The notes below the pieces were generated by a model, which did no database searches, was not told the origin of the DNA, and saw only the letters and a list, made by a program, of their open reading frames with translations. A stretch of DNA of 64,000 nucleotides from Ustilaginoidea virens (lineage: Eukaryota > Ascomycota > Sordariomycetes > Hypocreales > Clavicipitaceae). Below, one piece after another: positions 1 through 9,887 of this stretch. Both the position numbers and the translations under genes were made by a program. The DNA is taken from the NCBI RefSeq assembly GCF_000687475.1, contig NC_057316.1:2790001-2854000 (forward strand), in the 5' to 3' direction. Position 1 is the first letter of the stretch; each line of letters starts with the position of its first letter.

Positions 1-441
1 GCTCCCTGTAATGCTCGCTTTGCCACGTATATAATACGTTAGCAGCCCCACTATATCGGGCCTTTTCAACCACCCTAACCACCGCACTAGTAACTAGTCA
101 CCGCACTAGTAACTAGCCACCACGCTAGTGACTAACCACCACACTAGTGGACTAGCCACCACGCTAGTAGGCCACCACGCTAATTTAGCAATGCCACACC
201 ACGCTAGTAGGCCGCCACCACGCTAGTAGGCAACCACGCTAATTTAGCAATGCCACACCTTTTCAATAAGGCCTACCTTACTTGATATATAGTAAATAAT
301 CCACTGAAAATCCTTAAGGTAAAAGGCAAAGGCTTAAGGTAATACTACTATAAGTCCAAGAGGCGGTATAAGGGCCAGAAGGTTAATAGGCCAGTAGGGC
401 ATAAGGCCAGCAGCCTAATAGGCTACTATAGGATTTTAACA
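1..441 (-). repeat. Copia-A element 1, 3' LTR (truncated by window edge)
   Basis: This is the downstream LTR of the minus-strand element 1. It ends at 441 with the reverse complement of the TGTTAAAATCC terminus and lacks its outer part, which lies before base 1. The polypurine tract AGAGGGGG, read on the minus strand, abuts it at 442..449. It contains the family's short ACTAG/CACGCTAG minisatellite. The matching 5' LTR of this element is at 12995..13788. Confidence 0.9.
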
Positions 442-555
442 CCCCCTCTGATTAGCTACTATAGTATCAAGCTAATCGTGTAAAGGATAGGGAAAGAAAA
501 TGCAATAAAGGTCCTAAGGAAAAACATAGAAAAAACCTTAGTAAGTTAGTATAAA

Positions 556-3286
556 TTAGCAGGCCCTAAGACCTAGTAACTCGCGGAACCTAGTAAATTT
601 AGGGCCCGGCAGTGGCTTTGTAAGACCGTCAGCAGGCATACTATTAGTAGGTAAGTAGGTAATTTTAACCAAGCCCAGCTGTGCTTGCTCCCTAATATAC
701 CGGAATTTTAATAGTATATGCTTAGTGCGAGCATGCTGGTTAGGGTCATTAGAATTCGAAATAGAGCCCTGATTATCGCAGTATAACGGTATAGGGCGTA
801 AAATATCGATTTCTAGCTCCTTATAAAGGTTAGAAAGCCACTATACCTTACGGATAGTCTCAAGTAATGCATTAGATTTAGCTTCTAAAGTAGATAATAC
901 TATTAAAGAGGCTCGCTTGGAACGCCAGCTAATAGGACCACTATTAATAGTAGTCAAGAAGCCTCCAGTAGATTTAGAGGTTTCTTTACAGCCAGCAAAG
1001 TCGCTATCAGAGTAAGCGGCTATAATAGGCTGTTGGTTGCTTTTAGTAAAGCAAATAGCTAGATTCTCAGTGCCTTTAAGGTAACTAAAGCTGCCTTTTG
1101 CAGCATTCAGATGCATATTAGTTGCTTTCGATATAAACCGAGAAAGGTATTGGGTAGGAAATGCTAGGTCGGGCCTAGTCATCATCATAAGCCATATTAT
1201 AGTGCCAGTAAGGCTCTGATAAAGGCTCTGATTAGTAGGGCTAAGGTCTTTTTTACTAGATTCATTTAGAATCCCTGGTTGAAGTGGAATTAGCTGAGGT
1301 TTAGTATTCTGTAGACCGAATTTAGCTAGGACCTTTGTTATAAATTGGGCTTGGTGTAGCCACAATAGGCCTTCCTTCCTATTTCGTATAATCTGTACGC
1401 CTAGGAAGAAGGAAGCCGGACCGCGGTCTTCTATAGTATAGACCTTATGGAATTTCCTTTTTAGCTGGTTAATATAAGTTATATTTGGACCAACTAATAG
1501 GCAATCGTCAATATAAGTGACGATAAAGGTGCTGGTTTGCTTATTATAAAAGACGGCAGCATTAGAGGCTAAAGGTAAGAAGCCTTTACTAGAAATCAGG
1601 TCTTTTAGCCGGTGTTGCCATTCGCGAGGTGCTTGTTTTAGCCTGTATAGGGCCTTCTTTAGTAAAATAGCTTGCTTAACAGAGGGATTAAAGCCGGCTT
1701 CTTTAAGTAAAGTTAGTAACCGTTGGCGCTATATATTAGACTAAAGCTTATTATCAGTAAGTAATAAGCTCTCTGTAAATTCAAGAAATCCGTTAGGGAT
1801 ATCCATATAAATAGTTTCGGAAAGCTCGCTATTTAGAAAGGCACCTATAAAGTCAATTTGCTCTATTTTTTAGTTATTATTAGCAGCTAAAGCTAGTATA
1901 ACCCTTTAGGTAGGTGGGATAGAGGTAGAAGTATAGGTATGCTGGAAGTCCTTTCCTTCGACTTGTATAAAGCCCTTAATAACTAATCTAGCCTTATATT
2001 TTATAGGCTGATTATTAGTATCCTTTTTAACCCGAAAAATAGGCCTATTGCGTATAATTTTCCTATCAATAGGAACGCTAGACTTAGGAATAAATTGGAA
2101 GACTTTAGTATCTAATAGCTGCTCGAATTCCTTAAATAGTGCTTTTATCTAAAGGTCTTTTTCTTTTTCAGGGCATCGTAGCACATCCTTCTAGCTATTA
2201 GGCGTACCATTAGGGGCCTTTTTAGCTAGCTTACGCTTAGCTGCATAGCAGGAATCCCATATTAGGTGGCATAAATCCTGATTAGGGAATAAGTCAGTAA
2301 GGCCAGTAGGGTCGGTAGGGCCCGTAGGATTAGTCGGGGCAGCAGGGCTAGCAGGGCCAGTAGGGCCAGCAGGGCCGGTAGGGTCAGCAATATCGGTAGG
2401 ATTAAGGCTGGTCAGGATATCTATAAGGTCATCCTTTGCAGTAGCCGGGGACTGTATTATAGGACGGTTATCCAAGATGGCATTAGTGTTAGTAATATCA
2501 TCCGGGGTAGCATTAGTAATGCTATTAAAATTGGTAGGGTCCGGCATGCTTTCTAGGTCATCCGGTATAGCATTAGTGTTAGTAATGCTAGTAAGGTTAG
2601 CAGAGTTAGTAGGGTCAGGAATGCTTTCTAGGTCATCTAGTAAAATAGCAGGTTCTTTACTACTAGATACCCCCTCTGAACCTGTATTTTGCCCTCTGTG
2701 AAAGTCTCCTTCTAGGCCACTAGAAATAGGGCCTATACCTTTATTTTGGTGGATAAAGGTGATAAAAGTTGTTTTAGTAATAACCTTCTTCTTTAGAAGG
2801 TAGACTAGGTAGGTATTATTACCTAGAGTGGCAAGGAGCCTACCAGGCTCGGTATGGGGCGCTAATTTGCGGCTTTTTATACGCTTTTCGTGTGGTATAA
2901 GCACTTCAATAGCTGCTCCAATAGCCCTAAGGTTAATAAGGTTAGGGTAGTGCTCCGGTGTTATCTGGTCGTAATCCTTTAATAGCTCCTGATAGGGGCT
3001 AGAAGGTCTGTTAGTAACAGCTGTTATATTTACTAGCATAATAACGCCAGTAATTACAGCAGACCAGAGGTTAGATGGTAGCCTTGACCAGGCCATAGTA
3101 GCACGTAGCCTATCAGCTATAACCCTAATGGAGCGCTTAGCTAGGCCGTTTTATTCGTGAATATAGGGGCAAGAGGTATTAAAAGCTATACCCTGTTTAA
3201 TAAGCTAATTACTGAGTATTTTGTTGATTTTATTTCCACCATTATAGTGGAATTCAATAGGCGTTTTACCATATCTGACCTGTAGG
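556..3286 (-). pseudogene. Copia-A element 1, RT/RNase H and part of integrase (broken)
   Basis: This is the 3' part of the pol frame of the minus-strand element. Read from 3286 downward it gives the end of the integrase core (the EQNGLAER region), a low-complexity linker rich in DPTN and SITN motifs (about 3096..2191), reverse transcriptase with an intact YIDD catalytic motif near 1500..1525, and RNase H ending in GLRAC and a stop at 556. Several in-frame stops break the RT part. Element 2 separates it from its upstream gag-protease half at 9888..12201. The sequence is close to the equivalent part of element 2, so both belong to one family. It cannot encode a functional polyprotein as it stands. 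Confidence 0.9.
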
Positions 3287-4029
3287 TGTTAAAATCCTAT
3301 AGTAGCCTACTAGGCTGCTGGCCTTATGCCCTACTGGCCTACTAACCTCTGGCCCTTATACCGCCTCTTGGACTTATGGTAGTATTACCTTAGGCCTTTG
3401 CCTTCTACCTTCAGGATTTTCAGTGGATTATTTACTGTATATCAAGTAAGGTAGGCCTTGTTGAAAAGGTGTGGCATTGCTAAATTAGCGTGGTTGCCTA
3501 CTAGCGTGGTGGCGGCCTACTAGCGTGGTGTGGCATTGCTAAATTAGCGTGGTGGCCTACTAGCGTGGTGGCTAGTCCACTAGTGTGGTGGTTAGTTACT
3601 AGTGCGGTGACTAATTACTAGTGCGGTGGTTAGGGTGGTTGGAAAGGTCGGATATAGCGGGGTTGCTGACGTATCATAGCGAGCATTACGGGGAGCCCTC
3701 TTACTGGCTTCCCTGGATGCCTGGGCCCACCCCTCCTTCGTGTATATATAGGATAGCTTTCCCCCTTCTTTCTAGATAGTAGAAGGGCAGCACAATCGAG
3801 TCTGTTAATGCACTATATGCCTCTTAACTCCCACCTTCCCTGCGTTTCTGGTTATCTTATATTTGCCTTGCCTTTACACTTGCCCTGCTTTATAGCACTT
3901 GTATAGTCTTAGGACTTGGTGAAAAATCTAGTATTTATACTAAGATTAGTTCACAGGTCGCAGACAGTCTTGTGCCATCTAGCTAGCTAGTAAGGCTCTG
4001 CTTTTATAGTGACCTTGAGAATTGCAATA
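3287..4029 (+). repeat. Copia-A element 2, 5' LTR
   Basis: The LTR is 743 bp and runs from TGTTAAAATCC to TTGCAATA. The ends were fixed by comparison with the 3' copy at 9145..9887 and by the flanking GTAGG duplication. The terminus is TG...TA rather than the usual TG...CA. A minisatellite of about 13-20-bp CTAGCGTGGTGGC-like units occupies roughly 3475..3640. One difference between the two LTRs was noticed (C at 3684, T at 9542), a transition. Confidence 0.95.
3743..3750 (+). promoter_or_regulatory. Probable TATA box of the copia-A LTR promoter
   Basis: TATATATA lies in the 3' third of the LTR and is conserved in the copia-A LTR copies that span this position (for example near 9600 and 18530). 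The position fits a U3 promoter driving genomic RNA from within the LTR. The transcription start itself cannot be located from sequence. Confidence 0.55.
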
Positions 4030-4044
4030 GGTTATGAGCCCGGG
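4030..4044 (+). other. Primer-binding site matching the initiator tRNA-Met anticodon arm
   Basis: GGTTATGAGCCCGGG starts directly after the 5' LTR. Its reverse complement, CCCGGGCTCATAACC, contains the CAT anticodon and flanking stem of initiator tRNA-Met, not the tRNA 3' CCA end. Drosophila copia and yeast Ty5 are known to use such a half-tRNA primer. The same site follows the 5' LTR of element 3 (19652..19666), and a G-to-A variant lies at 12980..12994 in element 1. Confidence 0.85.
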
Positions 4045-4139
4045 TTTTACTTCTTTGTTTTTACCCTACCTCTTTTGTGTTCACCCCTTGGTCTCTCTTG
4101 CTTATTAGTACTACTAATATAGCTATCCTTTGGTATCCT

Positions 4140-4500
4140 CGGCTTACCCTTATCACCTTTGGCTTACCCTTTGTTACCTACGGTATTACCCTGCGGCAAT
4201 CAACGGCGTACCTCTACGGCAACTTACGGTGTAACCTCACGGCACTTTTAGCGTAACCTTACGTTATTTTTGGAGTAACCTACGGCACCTACGGATTTTA
4301 TAGTGTGATATCTACCACACTATACTACTGTATAATACCCTTGCACCTAGTGCACGACACCCACTGCACTGCACAGCACCTGTTATACTCTTCCACTTAT
4401 AGCACTTTTGGTACGGTACTTACGGCACCTTTTTATATTACGGCACCTATAGCACCCACGGCACCCACGGCACCTTTATATTACGGCACCATATAAGCAC
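4140..4500 (+). repeat. Copia-A leader with TACGGCACC-type repeats
   Basis: The untranslated leader between the primer-binding site and the gag start holds many degenerate copies of a 9-10-bp unit such as TACGGCACC, CTACGGCAAC and CCTTACGG. The same repeats occur in the leaders of element 1 (12487..12567, minus) and element 3 (about 19750..20110). The open frames here (for example 4305..4496) are a by-product of the repeats and are not genes. Confidence 0.7.
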
Positions 4501-4727
4501 CTTGAACACCAACGCTATAATACGGACTTGCACAACGCCTACGGCATCTGTGCTTTTATATTGAGACCTGCCGCTATACTCTGCGGTTACCTTTTATAGT
4601 AGGCTACTAGACACTATATTTACTAGCTGTCCAGCTAGTTACTCGACTATTTTGCCAGCTATTTAGCTGGTTATTCATCTGTTCCTACAGCTATTGGCAC
4701 CATTTTTAACGACTTTTAACCACTATA

Positions 4728-7700
4728 ATGGCACAGTCTAGGCCTTCCACTTATAAGGCCACTTTGGATTCCAACTCTAAAGCTGATCTTACTGCACGAC
4801 TACAGCTAGATATGGACTATATAAAGTCCCAGATGAATACCCTAACTACCCTTATACAAGGCTTAGTTAGTAGGCAAAATAGTAACGTTCCTACTATTAC
4901 AATTAGCAAGGAACTAGTAGAGGCTACTAGCCCTACTATCTCCGGTTCTACTAATATGAACAGTAAGGACCCTGTAGAGGCTACTAGCCCTACTATCCAA
5001 CCTTCTGCTATTACGACTAGCAAGGACCCTGTAGAGGCTACTAGCCCTACTATCCAACCTTCTGCTATTACGACTAGCAAGGACCCTGTAGAGGCTACTA
5101 GCCCTACTACTATTAATGCCGCTTCTATTAATAATAGCAAGAATAATTCTACTAATAATAGGAAAAAGAAGCAGCAAAAGAAGAAGGAACAGGACTCTAA
5201 TAATAGCAGCAAACAGCAAAATATCGAGTCCTTTATTATAGGCAACTATAATACCCAGGATACTAATATATCTTATTCTTCTTCCACTATATCCACTGAT
5301 AACCAGCCCTTAGCTATAAGCTATAGTGCTAAATCAGGCGGCAGGACCCCGAAGGATGCCCTCCTTTACGATACAGGCTCCACTTGTCATATTGTTAATG
5401 ATAAGAAGCATTTCACTACTTTTCACCATTTTGAAAAGAATGATAAGCCTGTAATTACTACTGGTGGCGGCCCTATTTCCCCTACTGGTTGGGGCACAGC
5501 ACGATTTACTATGCTACAGGGCATTAATCCTACGAAATGGGGTATTATAGAGCTCAAAAATGCCCTATATATTCCTACCTTGGATATTAACATTATTAGC
5601 GGTGTAAAGCACTATGCCGCTAAAGGGGTACTAATTAAAAATCAGCTTTGGTCAGCAAGCCGTAAATGCATCGGCATTTTTAACTTCGAAAAATACGGCT
5701 TTTTCCTTCCACAGAAAGGAATAGACACACCACTACTGCATCAACCTTGCAGCCACTATACTAATAGTATAGTAGTAGAGGTCCCTAGCCCTACTAACCC
5801 TGCTGATTATAGTGATCCTGAGGAAACCACTATTACCCCCGTTCCTACTACTGCGACTAGTAAGGAACCTGTAGAGGCTACTAGCCCTACTACCAACTCT
5901 CCCGCTATTACGACTAGCGAAGAGCCCGCTATTACGACTAGCGAAAATCCCGTAGTGGCTACTAGCCCTACTCCTGCCCCTATAGCAGCTGATGAATATC
6001 AGAAGCTATTACAATTAGCCGGCATTTGGCATGTACGGCTAGGGCATATAGGTATTCAGCTACTTAAAAAGACCTGTGCTAATACCCCTGGTCTTCCTAA
6101 CCTTAATAAGGTTAAAGATGCTGATTTTCGCTGCCTAGCCTGTATCCAGGCTAAGAAGGTTAGAAGACCTTCTAAGGATGCGATACCTAATCCAGCTAAA
6201 TGCCTGGATATTATAGAAGGTGATACTTTTGCTATATCACCTATGCCATATAACAAACGACCTGTTGCCCTTATATTAGTGGACAGAAAATCCCGATTTC
6301 GTTGGCTATACTTACTGCCTAACAGGGAAGGCACTATTGTATTTAAAGCATTACAGAGCTTTATACAGAGCCTACAGGTCAGATATAGTAAAACGCCTGT
6401 TGAATTCCACTATGATGGTGGAAATGAAATCAACAAAATGCTTAGTGATTGGCTTGTCGAACAGGGTATAACTTTTAATACATCTTGCCCTTATATTCAC
6501 GAACAAAACGGCCTAGCTGAGCGGTCTATTAGGGTTATAGCTGATAGGCTACGTGCTACTATAGCTTAGTCAAGACTACCATCTAACCTCTAGTCTGCTG
6601 TTATTACCGGCGTTATTATGCTAGTAAATATAACAGCTATTACTAACAGACCTTCTAGCCCCTATCAGGAGCTACTAAAGGATTATGACCATATTACGCC
6701 GGAGCACTACCCTGATCTTATTAACCTTAGGGCTATTGGAGCAGCTATTGAAGTGCTTATACCACACGAAAAGCGTGTAAAAAGCCGCAAATTAGCGCCC
6801 CGTACCGAGCCTGGTAGGCTCCTTACCACTCTAGGTAATAATACTTACCTAGTCTACCTTCTAAAGAAGAAGGTTATTACTAAAACAACTTTTATTACCT
6901 TTATTCATCAAAATGAAGGTATAGGCCCTATTTCTAATGGCCTAGAAGGAGACTTTCACAGAGGTCAAAATACAGGTTCAGAGGGGGTATTTAGCAGAGA
7001 ACCTGCTATTTTACTGGATGACCTAGAAAGCATTCCTGACCCTACTAACTCTACTAACCTTACTAGCATTACTAACACTAATGCTATACCGGATGACCTG
7101 GAAAGCATGCCGGACCCTACTAATACTAGCGTTATTAATACTAATGCTACCTTGGATAACCGTCCTATATTACAGTCCCCGGCTACTGCAAAGGATGACC
7201 TTATAGATATCCTTACTAGCCTTACTCCTGCCGACCTTGCTGGCCCTGCTATACCTGCGGGCCCTACTAACCCTACTGGCCTTACTGACTTATTCCCTAA
7301 TCAGGATTTATGCCACCTGATATGGGATTCCTGCTATACAGCTAAGCGTAAGCTAGCTAAAAAGGCCCCTGATGGTACGCCTAATAGCTGGAAGGATGTG
7401 CTACGAAGTCCTGAAAAAGACCTTTAGATAAAGGCATTATTTAAGGAATTTAAGCAGCTATTGGATACTAAAGTCTTCCAATTTATTCCTAAGTCTAGCG
7501 TTCCTATTGATAGGAAAATTATACGCAATAGGCCTGTTTTTCGGGTGAAAAAGGATGCAAATAATCAGCCTATAAAATATAAGGCTAGATTAGTAGTCAA
7601 GGGTTTTATGCAAGTCGAAGGAAAGGACTTCCAGCATACCTATGCTTCTACCTCTATCCCACCCACCTGGAGGGTTATACTAGCTTTAGCTGCTAGTAAT

Positions 7701-9023
7701 AACTGGGAAATAGAGCAGATCGACTTTATAGGCGCCTTCCTAAATAGCGAACTTTCTGAGACTATTTATATGGATATCCCTGACGGATTTCTTGAATTTA
7801 CGGAAAGTCTACTAACTGATAGCAAGCTTTGGTCTAATATACAGCGCCAACGGCTACTAACTTTGCTTAAAGAAGCTGGATTTAACCCTTCTATTAAGCA
7901 AGCTATCTTGCTAAAGAAGGCCCTATACGGGCTAAAACAAGCACCCCGCGAATGGCAACACCGGCTAAAAGACCTGATTTCTAGTGAAGGTTTTTTACCT
8001 TTAGCTTCTAATGCTGCCGTCTTTTATAATAAGCAAACCAGCACCTTTATCGTCACCTATATTGACGATTGCCTATTAGTTGGTCCAAATATAACTTATA
8101 TTAACCAGCTAAAAAGGAAATTCCATAAGGTCTATGCTATAGAAGACCGCGGTCCGGCTTCCTTCTTCCTAGGTATACAAATTATACGAAATAGGAAGGA
8201 AGGTTTATTGTGGCTACACCAAGCCCAATTTATAGCAGAGGTCTTAGCTAAATTCGGCTTACAGGATACTAAATCTCAGCTTATTCCACTTCAACCAGGG
8301 ATTCTAAATAAATCTAGTAGAAAAGACCTTAGCCCTACTGATCAGAGCCTTTATCAGAGCCTTACTGGCACTATAATGTGGCTTATGATGATGACTAGGC
8401 CCGACCTAGCATTTCCTACCCAATACCTCTCCCGGTTTATGTCCAAGGCAACTAATGTACATCTAAATGCTGCGAAAGGCAGCTTTAGCTACCTTAAAGG
8501 CACTGAGAACCTAGCTATTTGCTTTAGTACTACTAAAAGCAACCAACAGCCTATTATAACCGCTTATTCTGATAGCGACTTTACTGGCTGTAAAGAAACC
8601 TCTAAATCTACTGGAGGCTTCCTGACTACTATTAATAGTGGTCCTATTAGCTGGCGTTCTAAGCGAGCCTCTTTAGTAGTGCTATCTACTTTAGAAGCTG
8701 AATCTAATGCATTACTTAAGACTATCCGCGAGGTACAGTGGCTTTCTAACCTTTATAAGGAGCTAGAAATTAATATTTTACGCCCTATACCGCTATACTA
8801 CGATAACCAGGGCTCCATTTCAAATTCTAACGACCCTAATCAGCACGCTCGCACTAAGTATACGCTATTAAAATTCCGGTATATTAGGGAGCAAGCCCAG
8901 CTGGGCTTGGTTAAAATTACCTATTTACCTACTAATAGTATGCCTGCTGACGGTCTTACGAAGCCACTGCCGGGCCCTAAATTTACTAGGTTCCGCGAGT
9001 TACTAGGTCTTAGGGCCTGCTAA
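4728..9023 (+). pseudogene. Copia-A element 2 gag-pol polyprotein with three in-frame TAG stops
   Basis: One reading frame runs from ATG 4728 to TAA 9023 and is interrupted only by TAG at 6567, 6591 and 7425. Domains in order: a short Gag start (MAQSRPSTYK); four SKDPVEATSPT-like repeats where the usual Gag core should be; a Lys/Gln-rich basic stretch; aspartic protease with intact DTG (near 5377); GAG-pre-integrase HHCC (WHVRLGHIG to CLACIQAK); integrase with D (EGDTF), D (HYDGGNE) and E (NGLAER); a low-complexity linker; RT with YIDD (near 8071); and RNase H. All three stops fit CAG or TGG changed to TAG, that is CpA to TpA on one strand. The catalytic motifs survive, but the Gag core is missing and the frame is broken, so the copy is probably not autonomous. 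Confidence 0.92.
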
Positions 9024-9136
9024 CTTATACTAACTTACTTTTACTAAGGTTTTTCTTATGTTTTTCCTTAGCACTTTTTACTGCATTTTCTTTCCCTATC
9101 CTTTATACGATTAGCTTGCTACTATAGTAGCTAATC

Positions 9137-9144
9137 AGAGGGGG
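9137..9144 (+). other. Polypurine tract of copia-A element 2
   Basis: AGAGGGGG lies immediately before the 3' LTR, the expected plus-strand priming site. The same tract precedes the 3' LTR of element 3 at 23436..23443 and, on the minus strand, that of element 1 at 442..449. Confidence 0.8.
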
Positions 9145-9887
9145 TGTTAAAATCCTATAGTAGCCTACTAGGCTGCTGGCCTTATGCCCTACTGGCCTAC
9201 TAACCTCTGGCCCTTATACCGCCTCTTGGACTTATGGTAGTATTACCTTAGGCCTTTGCCTTCTACCTTCAGGATTTTCAGTGGATTATTTACTGTATAT
9301 CAAGTAAGGTAGGCCTTGTTGAAAAGGTGTGGCATTGCTAAATTAGCGTGGTTGCCTACTAGCGTGGTGGCGGCCTACTAGCGTGGTGTGGCATTGCTAA
9401 ATTAGCGTGGTGGCCTACTAGCGTGGTGGCTAGTCCACTAGTGTGGTGGTTAGTTACTAGTGCGGTGACTAATTACTAGTGCGGTGGTTAGGGTGGTTGG
9501 AAAGGTCGGATATAGCGGGGTTGCTGACGTATCATAGCGAGTATTACGGGGAGCCCTCTTACTGGCTTCCCTGGATGCCTGGGCCCACCCCTCCTTCGTG
9601 TATATATAGGATAGCTTTCCCCCTTCTTTCTAGATAGTAGAAGGGCAGCACAATCGAGTCTGTTAATGCACTATATGCCTCTTAACTCCCACCTTCCCTG
9701 CGTTTCTGGTTATCTTATATTTGCCTTGCCTTTACACTTGCCCTGCTTTATAGCACTTGTATAGTCTTAGGACTTGGTGAAAAATCTAGTATTTATACTA
9801 AGATTAGTTCACAGGTCGCAGACAGTCTTGTGCCATCTAGCTAGCTAGTAAGGCTCTGCTTTTATAGTGACCTTGAGAATTGCAATA
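9145..9887 (+). repeat. Copia-A element 2, 3' LTR
   Basis: This 743-bp copy matches 3287..4029 and is followed by the target duplication GTAGG (9888..9892), after which the sequence of element 1 resumes. Confidence 0.95.

Larger units (their letters stand above)
3287..9887 (+). mobile_element. Copia-A element 2, full-length Ty1/copia retrotransposon nested in element 1
   Basis: This is a complete LTR element of 6601 bp with two 743-bp LTRs, a primer-binding site, one long gag-pol frame and a polypurine tract. The 5-bp target duplication GTAGG is at 3282..3286 and 9888..9892. The host sequence reads continuously across the insertion: the two flanks join to reproduce the integrase segment seen intact in this element's own copy near 6360..6420. 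Domain order protease-integrase-RT-RNase H identifies Ty1/copia. The LTRs look almost identical by eye, so insertion was relatively recent. The frame is interrupted by three TAG codons. Confidence 0.95.

Noticed and set aside
3475..3640. CRISPR-like array in the LTRs
   Set aside because: Units are short, imperfect and without unique spacers, and they recur inside every copia-A LTR of a fungal genome. It is an LTR minisatellite.
4030..4044. tRNA fragment or tRNA gene after the LTR
   Set aside because: Only the complement of the anticodon arm is present, at the exact position of a primer-binding site; no cloverleaf is present.
6567..7427. Programmed UAG readthrough in copia-A element 2
   Set aside because: The three stops lie at different places from the stops of elements 1 and 3 and match RIP-type mutation. 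No conserved readthrough context was seen.
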